Under the pieces are notes generated by a model. It was given only the letters and a program-made list of their open reading frames with translations, did not search any database and was not told the DNA's origin. Shown piece after piece: positions 15,816 through 23,704 of a stretch of DNA of 29,536 bases. Every line of letters begins with the position of its first letter. Positions within the stretch are counted from its first letter, which is position 1. The stretch lies in NCBI GenBank assembly GCA_900539165.1, contig UQAZ01000020.1, forward strand, positions 1 to 29,536, read 5' to 3'. The position numbers were made by a program, and so were the translations under genes. Origin of the DNA: an uncultured Oscillospiraceae bacterium. Lineage in GTDB: Bacteria > Bacillota > Clostridia > Oscillospirales > Acutalibacteraceae.

Positions 15816-17597
15816 ATGGAATCAAATCTTACTAAAAATCCAACCCTCCTTGCGTGGCTTGACGAGAAAGTAGAGCTTCTCAAGCCATCAAAGATTGTGT
15901 GGATTGACGGCTCAGAGGAGCAGATTGCTGCTCTTAAGGCTGAAGCAGTAGAAACAGGCGAGATGATTAAACTCAACGAGGAGCTTCTTCCTGACTGCTA
16001 CCTGCACAGAACTGCAGTAAACGACGTTGCACGTGTTGAAGACCGTACACTCATCTGCACAACTAAGGAAGAGGATGCAGGTCCTACAAACCATTGGATG
16101 GCTCCTGACAAAGCATATGATATGTTATATAAAATTGCTGCCGGCTCATATGAGGGCAGAACTATGTATATCATTCCTTACTCAATGGGTCCTGTTGGCT
16201 CACCTCTCGCTAAAATCGGTATCGAAATCACCGACTCTATCTATGTAGTTCTTAATATGAACATTATGACCAGAGTAGGCAAGAAGGTTCTCGATGTACT
16301 CGGCGACAGCAATGACTGGGTAAGAGGTATGCACTGCAAGTGTAATGTTGACCCTGAGAACAGATGGATTGTTCAGTTCCCTGAGGATAATACAATTATC
16401 TCTGTAAACTCTGCATATGGCGGAAATGTACTTCTTGGTAAGAAGTGCTTTGCTCTTCGTATCGCTTCATACCTTGGTAAGAACGAGGGCTGGCAGGCTG
16501 AGCATATGCTCATTCTCGGTCTCCAAAAGCCAAACGGCGAAATTAAGTATATCTGCGCTGCATTCCCATCAGCTTGCGGTAAAACCAACCTTGCTATGCT
16601 TATCCCTCCGGAGGGATACCTCAGAAAGGGCTACAAGGTTTGGACTGTTGGTGATGACATCGCTTGGATTAAGAAGGGCGAAGATGGCAGACTTTACGCT
16701 ATCAACCCTGAAAACGGCTTCTTCGGTGTTGCTCCGGGTACAAATATGAAGTCTAACCCTAACGCTTTGAAGTCAACAATGAAGGGTACAATCTTCACAA
16801 ATGTTGCTCATAATCTTGATAATAATACAGTTTGGTGGGAAGGTCTCGATAAGAACCCGCCTGCAAATGCTATCGACTGGAAGGGCAATCCTTGGAACGG
16901 TCAAACATCAACAGAAAAGGGCGCTCATCCAAACTCAAGATTTACTGCTCCTACTGCAAACTGCCCATGCCTTTCATCAGAATTTGAGAATCCAAACGGT
17001 GTTCCGATTTCTGCATTCGTATTCGGCGGTCGTAGAGAGAAGCTTACTCCTCTCGTATATCAGTCAAAGAGCTGGAACAACGGTGTATTCGTAGGCTCAA
17101 TCATGGGTTCTGAAACTACTGCTGCTGCAACAGGTGCAGTTGGTGTAGTTCGTCGTGACCCTATGGCTATGCTCCCATTCTGCGGTTACAATATGGGTGA
17201 CTACTGGAAGCACTGGATTGAAATCGGCGAGACTCTCGACGAGGATAAGGCTCCTAAAATCTTTAATGTCAACTGGTTCCGTAAGGACGATGACGGCAAC
17301 TTCTTGTGGCCGGGCTTTGGCGATAACCTTCGTGTTCTCGATTGGATTATCGACCGTTGCGATGGTAAGGTTGACGCTCAGGAAACTGCAATCGGCTACC
17401 TTCCATATGCTAAGGACATCAACCTTGAAGGTCTTGATATGACTGAAGAAGAGCTTGACAAGATTCTCGATGTTGATAAGGACGCTTGGAACGAAGAGTT
17501 CAAGGGCGTTGACGAGCTTTATGCTAAGTTTGGCGATAAGCTTCCTAAGGAACTTGCTGACGAGCTTGCATCAGTTAAGGCTGCACTCAATAAGTAA
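15816..17597 (+). CDS. pckA: Phosphoenolpyruvate carboxykinase (GTP type)
   Basis: A 593-residue enzyme for oxaloacetate + GTP to phosphoenolpyruvate + GDP + CO2, or the reverse direction for PEP carboxylation in anaerobes. The GTP-class features are clear: the P-loop FPSACGKTNLAML with the class-typical Cys (residues 250-262, C254), HSMGP-like YSMGPVGSPL, and NWFRKDDDGNFLWPGFGDN near the C-terminus. I chose the ATG at 15816 behind AAAGGAGATC; the upstream ATG (15795) overlaps that site. It has its own promoter and terminator and is monocistronic. Codon use resembles highly expressed genes of the window. Confidence 0.95.
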   Translation: MESNLTKNPTLLAWLDEKVELLKPSKIVWIDGSEEQIAALKAEAVETGEMIKLNEELLPDCYLHRTAVNDVARVEDRTLICTTKEEDAGPTNHWMAPDKAYDMLYKIAAGSYEGRTMYIIPYSMGPVGSPLAKIGIEITDSIYVVLNMNIMTRVGKKVLDVLGDSNDWVRGMHCKCNVDPENRWIVQFPEDNTIISVNSAYGGNVLLGKKCFALRIASYLGKNEGWQAEHMLILGLQKPNGEIKYICAAFPSACGKTNLAMLIPPEGYLRKGYKVWTVGDDIAWIKKGEDGRLYAINPENGFFGVAPGTNMKSNPNALKSTMKGTIFTNVAHNLDNNTVWWEGLDKNPPANAIDWKGNPWNGQTSTEKGAHPNSRFTAPTANCPCLSSEFENPNGVPISAFVFGGRREKLTPLVYQSKSWNNGVFVGSIMGSETTAAATGAVGVVRRDPMAMLPFCGYNMGDYWKHWIEIGETLDEDKAPKIFNVNWFRKDDDGNFLWPGFGDNLRVLDWIIDRCDGKVDAQETAIGYLPYAKDINLEGLDMTEEELDKILDVDKDAWNEEFKGVDELYAKFGDKLPKELADELASVKAALNK

Positions 17598-17624
17598 TTA
17601 ATAAGAAGAAATAAAAAATATAGA

Positions 17625-17652
17625 CCTCGGCGATTTTCGCCGAGGCCTTTTT
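17625..17652 (+). terminator. Rho-independent terminator after pckA
   Basis: CCTCGGCGA and TCGCCGAGG form a perfect 9-bp stem with a TTT loop, followed by CC and TTTTT. It lies 28 nt after the pckA stop. Confidence 0.9.
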
Positions 17653-17655
17653 CTG

Positions 17656-17795
17656 TCGATAAAGCTCCTGAATCTCGTTTTTTGCTCACAAGCGGTACAA
17701 TCGTACAGCAAAGTTCGCCAAAAGCAGAATTCAGAACCTTTCTCAACAGAAAACAGTTTTTCGATAAAGCTCCTGAATCGTGCTTTTGCTAACAA
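17656..17795. repeat. Pair of direct repeats with an inverted related segment
   Basis: TCGATAAAGCTCCTGAATC occurs at 17657-17675 and again, identical over 19 bases, at 17761-17779. Each copy is followed by a similar TTTTGCT-nACAAG stretch. The sequence between (for example AAAAGCAGAATTCAGAACCT) resembles the same unit in inverse orientation. There is no credible gene. This looks like a small repeat patch between two terminators. Confidence 0.65.
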
Positions 17796-17804
17796 GTGAT
17801 GTAA

Positions 17805-17835
17805 AAAAACCGTAAGCATAGAGCTTACGGTTTTT
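17805..17835. terminator. Bidirectional terminator, mainly for the minus-strand membrane protein
   Basis: AAAAACCGTAAGC and GCTTACGGTTTTT form a 13-bp stem with an ATAGA loop. A and T runs flank both sides, so it can work on either strand. It ends 3 nt from the stop of the minus-strand gene. Confidence 0.88.
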
Positions 17836-17838
17836 GAT

Positions 17839-19383
17839 TTATTTAACGGTTTTGAATAATGCCAGCTCGTCGTTTTCGCAGATTAGTTCATAATCGCTGT
17901 CGTGTTCAAGCTGAACATAAAGCGGCTTTTCATATGTTGTTCCGATTATTGCATAGTCAAAATCGTACTTATCGAATACATCTTTATAATACACATTTCC
18001 GCTTTTTAGATTATGGTATTCCGTAAGGTAATCAAAATCGTTGTTCGCTTCCTCAACAAACGAATCCGCCCTTGCGTCAATGTAGGTTTTATACCCCTTA
18101 AACTCTAAGTAACCGCCTATGTTAAATCCGTTGTAAATCACTAAGTCGTCTTTGGTAATCGAACTGTCTGCCATATCTTGTTCCATAGCCGTTATGATTT
18201 CGTCGGCTGTTTCGTTGGCAGCATTATTTTTAACAAATTCGTTTACATTGGCGCCGAAGCCGATAAAGGTGTAAGCAAGTATTCCGATGCACAAAATACA
18301 AATAAGAGTTACTAAAAGCGGAATGTTACTTTTTTTCTTGCTTTTCGGTGCTTCCTTTTTGCTCAGCTTTTCAAGATATGAAATTATATCTATATCATTT
18401 AAGTAATACAAAACAGACGGCACAGAAGCAATCATAAAGTATGCTCCGAGCTTTCTATACATAAACATCATTGCACCGGTGCCAATGCTAAGAAGAACAT
18501 ATCGGGGAGTTGTCTTACCACCCTTGTGTAGAATGTAACAGGCGGTGATAAGAATAGGAACGAGAAACAGCACAATGTCACCGCTGCTTTTTGACAGCAC
18601 AACCGGAGTAAGCTCCATAATCGAACTGTTTACCTTGTTTCCGATTGATGTCGTGAATAAGAATGTCAATCCCTTTATACCGTATGGTGTAATCAATCCG
18701 CAGATTATCATAGCGACGGCTGTTACTATGAGAGGCGTTATTTTGCAGCAGGCGATTGATTTTCCTTTTATCTTGATTGGCAAAGCGTTTGCAAGATAAG
18801 GCAACAACATTATAAACAGCATTGTCCACATTGAAGCGTGCAAATTTACAAGCAACGCAGATAAAACAGGAAGTATCAGCAAATGCTTTGTTTTGCCGTC
18901 TTTGATGTATTTTTCAAGGCATATCAGCTCCGCAAGTATTATGCAATAGGTGAATACCTGAGGCCTTGTGACAAAAGACGCCGACATTGACGCACATACT
19001 AAAATTGACGCAAGAGCCGACCTGACCTTGTTGCCTGTTATAAGGTTGCACAGATTATACATAAGTGCAGCGAATATGAGTATTGCCGCCATTACTACCA
19101 GTAACACGCCCATAACTCCCATTACACTATATGCTTTGTAATATATAACATCGGATAACCATTGCTGAACAACCAAATCCATATCGGAGTGTATGGTCAA
19201 AAAATCTTTTTTCGGTATTCCGTTATTACATATGTATTCGCCTGTTTTAAGTATCCAATAGGTATCGCTGTCAATGTTTGTTCTTACCCACAGCACCGAC
19301 AAAAACGGTAAAAACGGGATAAGCTTCATAACAAATTTCATCCATTTGTTATCGGATATTTCTTTTGGTAATTTCGTTTCCAT
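17839..19383 (-). CDS. GT-C-like multispan membrane protein, predicted glycosyltransferase
   Basis: A 514-residue protein with about ten or more hydrophobic segments and a soluble C-terminal domain (about 400-514). After TM1 comes NIDSDTYWILKTGEYICNNG (D38, D40), then IPKKDFLTIHSDMDL and QQWLSDVIYY. This layout, acidic pair / G / P..D / WL, matches a broad group of uncharacterised bacterial GT-C-type membrane proteins that use polyprenyl-linked sugars. The specific donor and acceptor are unknown. It has its own promoter and terminator and stands alone opposite the surrounding genes. AGGAGGAG precedes its ATG. Confidence 0.65.
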   Translation of the reverse strand: METKLPKEISDNKWMKFVMKLIPFLPFLSVLWVRTNIDSDTYWILKTGEYICNNGIPKKDFLTIHSDMDLVVQQWLSDVIYYKAYSVMGVMGVLLVVMAAILIFAALMYNLCNLITGNKVRSALASILVCASMSASFVTRPQVFTYCIILAELICLEKYIKDGKTKHLLILPVLSALLVNLHASMWTMLFIMLLPYLANALPIKIKGKSIACCKITPLIVTAVAMIICGLITPYGIKGLTFLFTTSIGNKVNSSIMELTPVVLSKSSGDIVLFLVPILITACYILHKGGKTTPRYVLLSIGTGAMMFMYRKLGAYFMIASVPSVLYYLNDIDIISYLEKLSKKEAPKSKKKSNIPLLVTLICILCIGILAYTFIGFGANVNEFVKNNAANETADEIITAMEQDMADSSITKDDLVIYNGFNIGGYLEFKGYKTYIDARADSFVEEANNDFDYLTEYHNLKSGNVYYKDVFDKYDFDYAIIGTTYEKPLYVQLEHDSDYELICENDELALFKTVK

Positions 19384-19413
19384 AGCTCCTCCTGTGTGTG
19401 TAATTATAGTTTA

Positions 19414-19442
19414 ATTATACATGAGACGGTGCGATAAATCAA
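19414..19442 (-). promoter_or_regulatory. Promoter for the GT-C-like gene
   Basis: On the minus strand: TTGATT (19442-19437), 17 bp, TATAAT (19419-19414). The start is expected near 19407, giving a leader of about 24 nt. A second TATAAT-like hexamer lies a little downstream. Confidence 0.65.
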
Positions 19443-19477
19443 TAATATTACAGCTTTGTATTATACTAATTTTTCTA

Positions 19478-19506
19478 TTGCACAATTAACTATAATTTGT
19501 TACAAT
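19478..19506 (+). promoter_or_regulatory. Promoter for the split transketolase genes
   Basis: TTGCAC (19478-19483), 17 bp, TACAAT (19501-19506). The start is expected near 19513, just upstream of GAAGGAG and the ATG at 19538. It is divergent from the GT-C gene promoter 36 bp away. Confidence 0.65.
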
Positions 19507-19537
19507 AAAGACGATAATAAATGAAGGAGTCAGTTAT

Positions 19538-20377
19538 ATGGATTTATCATGTAAAAAAGAACTCGAAATATATGCAACGAAAATTCGTATGGGCATAATT
19601 GAGGGTACTTATAATGCAAAAGCCGGACATCCCGGCGGCTCGCTTTCATCGGCAGACCTTTTTGCATATCTGTACGGAAAAGAAATGAGATACAGAGCAG
19701 ATGAGCCTAAATGGGAGGACAGAGACAGATTTGTTCTTTCTAAGGGACATTGCGCTCCGGGCTTGTATGCGGCATTGGCATATAAGGGATTTTTCCCTGT
19801 GGACGACCTTAAAACGCTTCGTCATATAGACAGTTATCTTCAGGGTCATCCTAATATGAATACTGTTCCGGGAATTGATATGAGCACAGGTTCTCTCGGT
19901 CAGGGTATCAGCGTTGCGGCAGGTATGGCTAAGGCTGCTAAGTATATGAATAAGGCTGTCAATGTTTATTCACTTCTCGGCGACGGCGAAATCGAGGAGG
20001 GACAGGTTTGGGAGGCGTTTATGTTTGCCAAGCAGTATAAGCTTGATAACCTTTGCGTAATTATCGACTGCAACGGACTTCAAATTGACGGACCGTGCAG
20101 CGAGGTTATGTCGGCTGAGCCAATCGACGAAAAGCTCAAGGCTTTCGGATTTGATGTTACCGTGATTGACGGAAACGATTTTGACGCATTAGAGGGTGCT
20201 TTTGATTTGTTCCATAAGGCAGATAAGCCGTTCGCAATTATTATGAACACCGTTAAGGGCAAGGGCGTATCATATATGGAAAATCAGGTGGGCTGGCATG
20301 GCAAAGCACCTAACGAGGAAGAATATAATATTGCAATGGCAGAGCTTAGTGCCGTTCTTGAGAAATTGGAGGCGTGA
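19538..20377 (+). CDS. Transketolase, N-terminal (thiamine diphosphate-binding) subunit
   Basis: A 279-residue protein equal to the first half of a classical transketolase. It carries KAGHPGGSLSSADLFAYLYG, DRFVLSKGHCAPGLYAALAY, STGSLGQGISVAAGMAKAAK and the ThDP/Mg motif LLGDGEIEEGQVWEAF ending at DCNGLQIDG. It should pair with the next gene product to move two-carbon units between sugar phosphates in the non-oxidative pentose phosphate pathway. Split transketolases are common in Clostridia and archaea. The substrate could differ from the classical one because such pairs are diverse. Confidence 0.92.
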   Translation: MDLSCKKELEIYATKIRMGIIEGTYNAKAGHPGGSLSSADLFAYLYGKEMRYRADEPKWEDRDRFVLSKGHCAPGLYAALAYKGFFPVDDLKTLRHIDSYLQGHPNMNTVPGIDMSTGSLGQGISVAAGMAKAAKYMNKAVNVYSLLGDGEIEEGQVWEAFMFAKQYKLDNLCVIIDCNGLQIDGPCSEVMSAEPIDEKLKAFGFDVTVIDGNDFDALEGAFDLFHKADKPFAIIMNTVKGKGVSYMENQVGWHGKAPNEEEYNIAMAELSAVLEKLEA

Positions 20378-20379
20378 TT

Positions 20380-21321
20380 ATGAGCGAGATTAAATGTATT
20401 GCTACCCGTGACAGTTACGGTAATGCGCTCAAGGAGCTTGCGGCAGAGGGTGCAGATAAGCTTGTAGTTCTTGACGCTGACCTTTCGGCAGCCACTAAGA
20501 CAGGCATTTTTAAGAAGGAATATCCAAATCAGCATTTTAACTGCGGTATCGCAGAGGCAAATATGATTTGCGTTGCGGCAGGTATGAGTACAATGGGACT
20601 TGTTCCGTTTGCTTCATCGTTTGCTATGTTTGCGGCAGGCAGAGCATTTGAGCAGGTTAGAAACTCAATCGGCTATCCGCATCTTAATGTTAAAATCGGT
20701 GCTACTCACGCAGGAATCAGCGTTGGCGAGGACGGCGCAAGCCATCAGTGCTGCGAGGACTTCGCTCTTATGCGTTCTATTCCGGGTATGGTTGTTATTT
20801 GCCCGGCTGATGATGTCGAGGCTCGTCAGGCTGTAAAGGCAGCTTACGAGTACGAGGGACCTGTTTATCTCAGATTCGGCAGACTTGCAGTTCCTGTATT
20901 CCACAGTGATGATTATAAATTTGAAATCGGTAAAGGCGAGCTTGTCAGAGAGGGTAAGGATGTCACCGTTATCGCAAACGGCCTTATGGTTGCCGAGGCA
21001 ATCGAGGCGGCAAAGGCACTTGCAGAGCAGGGCGTTGACGCAGAGGTAATCAATATCGCAACCATTAAGCCTCTTGACGAGGAACTTGTAATTGCTTCCG
21101 CAAAAAAGACAGGCAAGGTTGTTACCGTAGAGGAGCATAGCATAATCGGAGGCTTGGGCGAGGCTGTTTGCTCGTGCCTTAGCGAAAATTGTCCTACTCC
21201 TGTTAAGCGTATCGGAGTAAATGATGAATTCGGCCACAGCGGACCTGCTAAGGAGCTTCTCAAGCAGTTCGGTCTTTCTGCCGAGAATATCACTAAGACG
21301 GTGCTTGATTTTGTAAAATAA
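20380..21321 (+). CDS. Transketolase, C-terminal (pyrimidine-binding) subunit
   Basis: A 313-residue partner of the preceding gene. It contains the pyrimidine domain (LVVLDADLSAATKTGIFKKE, NCGIAEANMICVAAGMSTMG, GVSVGEDG-like AGISVGEDGASHQCCEDFAL) and a C-terminal transketolase domain with TVEEHSIIGGLGEAV and GVNDEFGHSGPAKELL. I chose the ATG at 20380, 7 nt after GGAGG (20368-20372); the in-frame GTG at 20374 would leave no spacing. The start lies 2 nt after the upstream stop, which favours equal expression of the two subunits. Confidence 0.93.
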   Translation: MSEIKCIATRDSYGNALKELAAEGADKLVVLDADLSAATKTGIFKKEYPNQHFNCGIAEANMICVAAGMSTMGLVPFASSFAMFAAGRAFEQVRNSIGYPHLNVKIGATHAGISVGEDGASHQCCEDFALMRSIPGMVVICPADDVEARQAVKAAYEYEGPVYLRFGRLAVPVFHSDDYKFEIGKGELVREGKDVTVIANGLMVAEAIEAAKALAEQGVDAEVINIATIKPLDEELVIASAKKTGKVVTVEEHSIIGGLGEAVCSCLSENCPTPVKRIGVNDEFGHSGPAKELLKQFGLSAENITKTVLDFVK

Positions 21322-21383
21322 TACAGTATATGGTTTCGGCGAATAAAAATATTGATAAATATTTCACAAATTATGATTTTTTG

Positions 21384-21412
21384 TTGATTTATCATTATTT
21401 TTGCTATATAAT
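21384..21412 (+). promoter_or_regulatory. Sigma-A promoter for pgk-tpiA
   Basis: TTGATT (21384-21389), 17 bp, TATAAT (21407-21412) in a strongly AT-rich stretch. The predicted start near 21419 gives a leader of about 27 nt that contains the AAAGGAG site. No terminator is obvious between the transketolase stop and this promoter. Confidence 0.75.
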
Positions 21413-21445
21413 ATATTCGTTAAAAATTCAAAAAGGAGAATTGAT

Positions 21446-22645
21446 ATGGAAGCTTTAAATAAAAAGACTATTGAAGACATTGATGTTAAGGGTAAAAGAG
21501 TTCTTGCCCGTTGCGACTTTAATGTTCCGCTTAAAGACGGCGTAATTACAAACGATAAGAGAATTGTTGCTGCTCTTCCTACTATTAAGTATCTTATGGA
21601 GAACGGCGCAAAGGTTATTCTTTGCTCACATCTCGGCAGACCAAAGGGAGAATATAAGCCTGAGTTCAGCCTTGCTCCTGTTGCAAAGAAGCTTTCTGAG
21701 TATCTCGGCGTTGAGGTTAAGCTTGCAGAAGACCCTGAGGTTGTTGGCGAAAATGCAAAGAAGCTTGCTTCAGAGCTTAAAGACGGCGAGGTTATGCTTC
21801 TCGAGAATGTTCGTTACAGAGCAGAGGAAACAAAGAATGAGGAGAACTTCTCTAAGGAACTTGCTTCTCTTGCAGATGTTTTCGTAAATGATGCATTCGG
21901 TACTGCACACAGAGCGCATTGCTCAACAACAGGTGTTGCTGCATATCTTCCTGCAGTTTGCGGTTATCTTATCCAAAAGGAAATTCAGTTTATGGGCGGC
22001 GCGCTTGCTAACCCTAAGAGACCTCTTGTTGCCATTCTCGGCGGTGCAAAGGTTTCTGATAAAATCGGCGTAATCTCTAACCTTATTGATAAGTGCGACA
22101 CTATCATTATCGGCGGCGGTATGGCTTACACCTTTATGAAGTACCTCGGCCACTCAATCGGTACTTCTCTTCTTGAGGCTGATTGGATTGAAAAGGCAGG
22201 CGAGATGATGGCTGATGCTAAGGCTAAGGGTGTAAACTTCCTCATCCCTGTTGATAATAAGGTTGGTAAGGAATACGACGAAAACACAGAAGCTATGGTT
22301 GTAAGCTCAGACGAAATTCCTGACGGCTGGATGGGTCTTGATATCGGTCCTAAGTCTATGGAGATTTTCTGTGACGCTATTAAGGGCGCAGGCACAGTTA
22401 TTTGGAACGGTCCTATGGGCGTTTCCGAGTGGGATAATTTTGCAGCAGGTACTATCGCAGTTGCTAATGCAGTTGCTGAGTCCGGCGCAGTTTCTATCAT
22501 CGGCGGCGGCGACAGCGTAGCAGCAGTTACAAAGCTTGGCTTTGCTGATAAAATGAGCCATATTTCAACAGGCGGCGGTGCTTCTCTCGAATTCCTTGAG
22601 GGTAAGGAGCTTCCGGGTATTGCGGCTCTTCAGGATAAAGACTAA
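21446..22645 (+). CDS. pgk: Phosphoglycerate kinase
   Basis: A 399-residue glycolytic enzyme for 1,3-bisphosphoglycerate + ADP to 3-phosphoglycerate + ATP. Key blocks are RVLARCDFNVPLKDG, LCSHLGRPKGEY, NDAFGTAHRAHCSTTGV, LGGAKVSDKIGVI, and the C-terminal nucleotide motif IIGGGDSVAAVTKLG. I chose the ATG at 21446 behind AAAGGAG; a longer frame from TTG 21401 would start inside the promoter. tpiA follows 30 nt later on the same transcript. Confidence 0.97.
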   Translation: MEALNKKTIEDIDVKGKRVLARCDFNVPLKDGVITNDKRIVAALPTIKYLMENGAKVILCSHLGRPKGEYKPEFSLAPVAKKLSEYLGVEVKLAEDPEVVGENAKKLASELKDGEVMLLENVRYRAEETKNEENFSKELASLADVFVNDAFGTAHRAHCSTTGVAAYLPAVCGYLIQKEIQFMGGALANPKRPLVAILGGAKVSDKIGVISNLIDKCDTIIIGGGMAYTFMKYLGHSIGTSLLEADWIEKAGEMMADAKAKGVNFLIPVDNKVGKEYDENTEAMVVSSDEIPDGWMGLDIGPKSMEIFCDAIKGAGTVIWNGPMGVSEWDNFAAGTIAVANAVAESGAVSIIGGGDSVAAVTKLGFADKMSHISTGGGASLEFLEGKELPGIAALQDKD

Positions 22646-22675
22646 AATTCTTTTATAAAAAAGAGGTAATATATT

Positions 22676-23443
22676 ATGAATAAAGCAGTAAGAAAAGCAG
22701 TTATCGCAGGTAACTGGAAAATGAATAATACTCCTGCTCAGACAACAGCTCTCATTAACGAAATGAAGCCACTCGTTGCTGACGCAGATTGTGAAGTTGT
22801 ACTTTGCGTACCGTTCGTTGATGTTCCGGCAGCAGTTGAGGCTGCTAAGGGTTCAAATATCAAAATCGGTGCAGAGAATGTTCACTTTAAGGACAGCGGC
22901 GCTTTCACAGGTGAGGTTAGCGCTGATATGCTTCTCGAACTTGGTGTAGAGTATGTTGTAATCGGTCATAGTGAGAGAAGAACTTACTTCGGTGAAACAG
23001 ACCAAACTGTAAACCTTCGTACCCTTAAAGCACTCGAAAAGGGACTCAAGCCAATCGTTTGCGTTGGTGAAACTCTTGAGCAGAGAGAGCTTGGTTATAC
23101 AGAAACTCTCCTCAAGTTCCAAACAAAGATGGCTCTTACAAATGTAACTGCCGAGCAACTTAAAAATGTAATCATCGCTTACGAGCCTGTATGGGCTATC
23201 GGCACAGGTGTTACAGCTACTGCTGACCAGGCTGACGAGGGTAACGGCTATGTTCGTTCTGCAATCGCTGAGGCTTACGGTGACGAGGCTGCACAGGGTG
23301 TTACAATTCAGTATGGCGGCTCAATGAACGCAGGCAATGCTGATGAACTTACCTCTAAGGAGAATGTTGACGGCGGCCTTATCGGCGGTGCTTCTCTTAA
23401 AGCTCACGACTTCTCTGTAATCGTTAAAGCAGCATCTAAATAA
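22676..23443 (+). CDS. tpiA: Triose-phosphate isomerase
   Basis: A 255-residue TIM-barrel enzyme converting dihydroxyacetone phosphate to glyceraldehyde 3-phosphate. Visible motifs are IAGNWKMNN (active-site Asn/Lys), VVIGHSERRTYFGE (catalytic His), the signature IAYEPVWAIGTGVTAT (catalytic Glu and loop 6), and the phosphate-binding IQYGGSMNAGNADEL and DGGLIGGASL. It lies downstream of pgk, and a terminator follows 9 nt after its stop. Confidence 0.97.
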   Translation: MNKAVRKAVIAGNWKMNNTPAQTTALINEMKPLVADADCEVVLCVPFVDVPAAVEAAKGSNIKIGAENVHFKDSGAFTGEVSADMLLELGVEYVVIGHSERRTYFGETDQTVNLRTLKALEKGLKPIVCVGETLEQRELGYTETLLKFQTKMALTNVTAEQLKNVIIAYEPVWAIGTGVTATADQADEGNGYVRSAIAEAYGDEAAQGVTIQYGGSMNAGNADELTSKENVDGGLIGGASLKAHDFSVIVKAASK

Positions 23444-23452
23444 TTAAAATTG

Positions 23453-23479
23453 TGGGTGGGTTTTTACCCGCCCATTTTT
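23453..23479 (+). terminator. Rho-independent terminator after tpiA
   Basis: TGGGTGGGT and ACCCGCCCA pair over 9 bp (one G-T) with a TTTT loop, followed by TTTTT. Confidence 0.9.
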
Positions 23480-23498
23480 CTAACACCTACCTTTTAAC

Positions 23499-23648
23499 TC
23501 TCACAGCCTCCCTTATCAAGGGAGGTGGCACACCGTAAGGTGTGACGGAGGGATTTGCGTAACTATTCCGAACAGCGTTCTGCTCCTCAGCGACTATCCC
23601 CTCTGTCACCTGCGGCGACATCTCCCCTTGTTAAGGGGAGCGTTGAGA
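23499..23648. repeat. Palindromic MITE-like element (about 150 bp)
   Basis: The left end reads CTCACAGCCTCCCTTATCAA and the right end is its near reverse complement (AAGGGGAGCGTTGAG). Each half contains the same sub-motifs in inverse order: a CTCCCTT..AAGGGAG hairpin, a small inner hairpin, and GTGACGGAGGGAT on the left against ATCCCCTCTGTCAC on the right. It has no gene and fits a non-autonomous inverted-repeat element. Related half copies occur at 25733 and 29377. It sits between the tpiA terminator and gpmI. Confidence 0.75.
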
Positions 23649-23704
23649 TGCACTTATTTTGAAAAAGGTTGTTAGATTATATCATACCAAAGGAGATAAT
23701 TAAA

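Noticed and set aside
17598..17819. Two minus-strand frames of about 75 codons in the repeat patch
   Set aside because: They cross two terminators and a direct repeat, and the similar residues in them only reflect the DNA repeat.
20665..21237. A 190-codon minus-strand frame opposite the transketolase C subunit
   Set aside because: It has the composition of an antisense shadow (Cys/Leu/Ser-rich, no domain) and the plus-strand gene is certain.
23499..23648. CRISPR array or tRNA-like element in the tpiA-gpmI gap
   Set aside because: There are only nested inverted repeats, no regularly spaced direct repeats with unique spacers, and no cloverleaf with a T-arm consensus.
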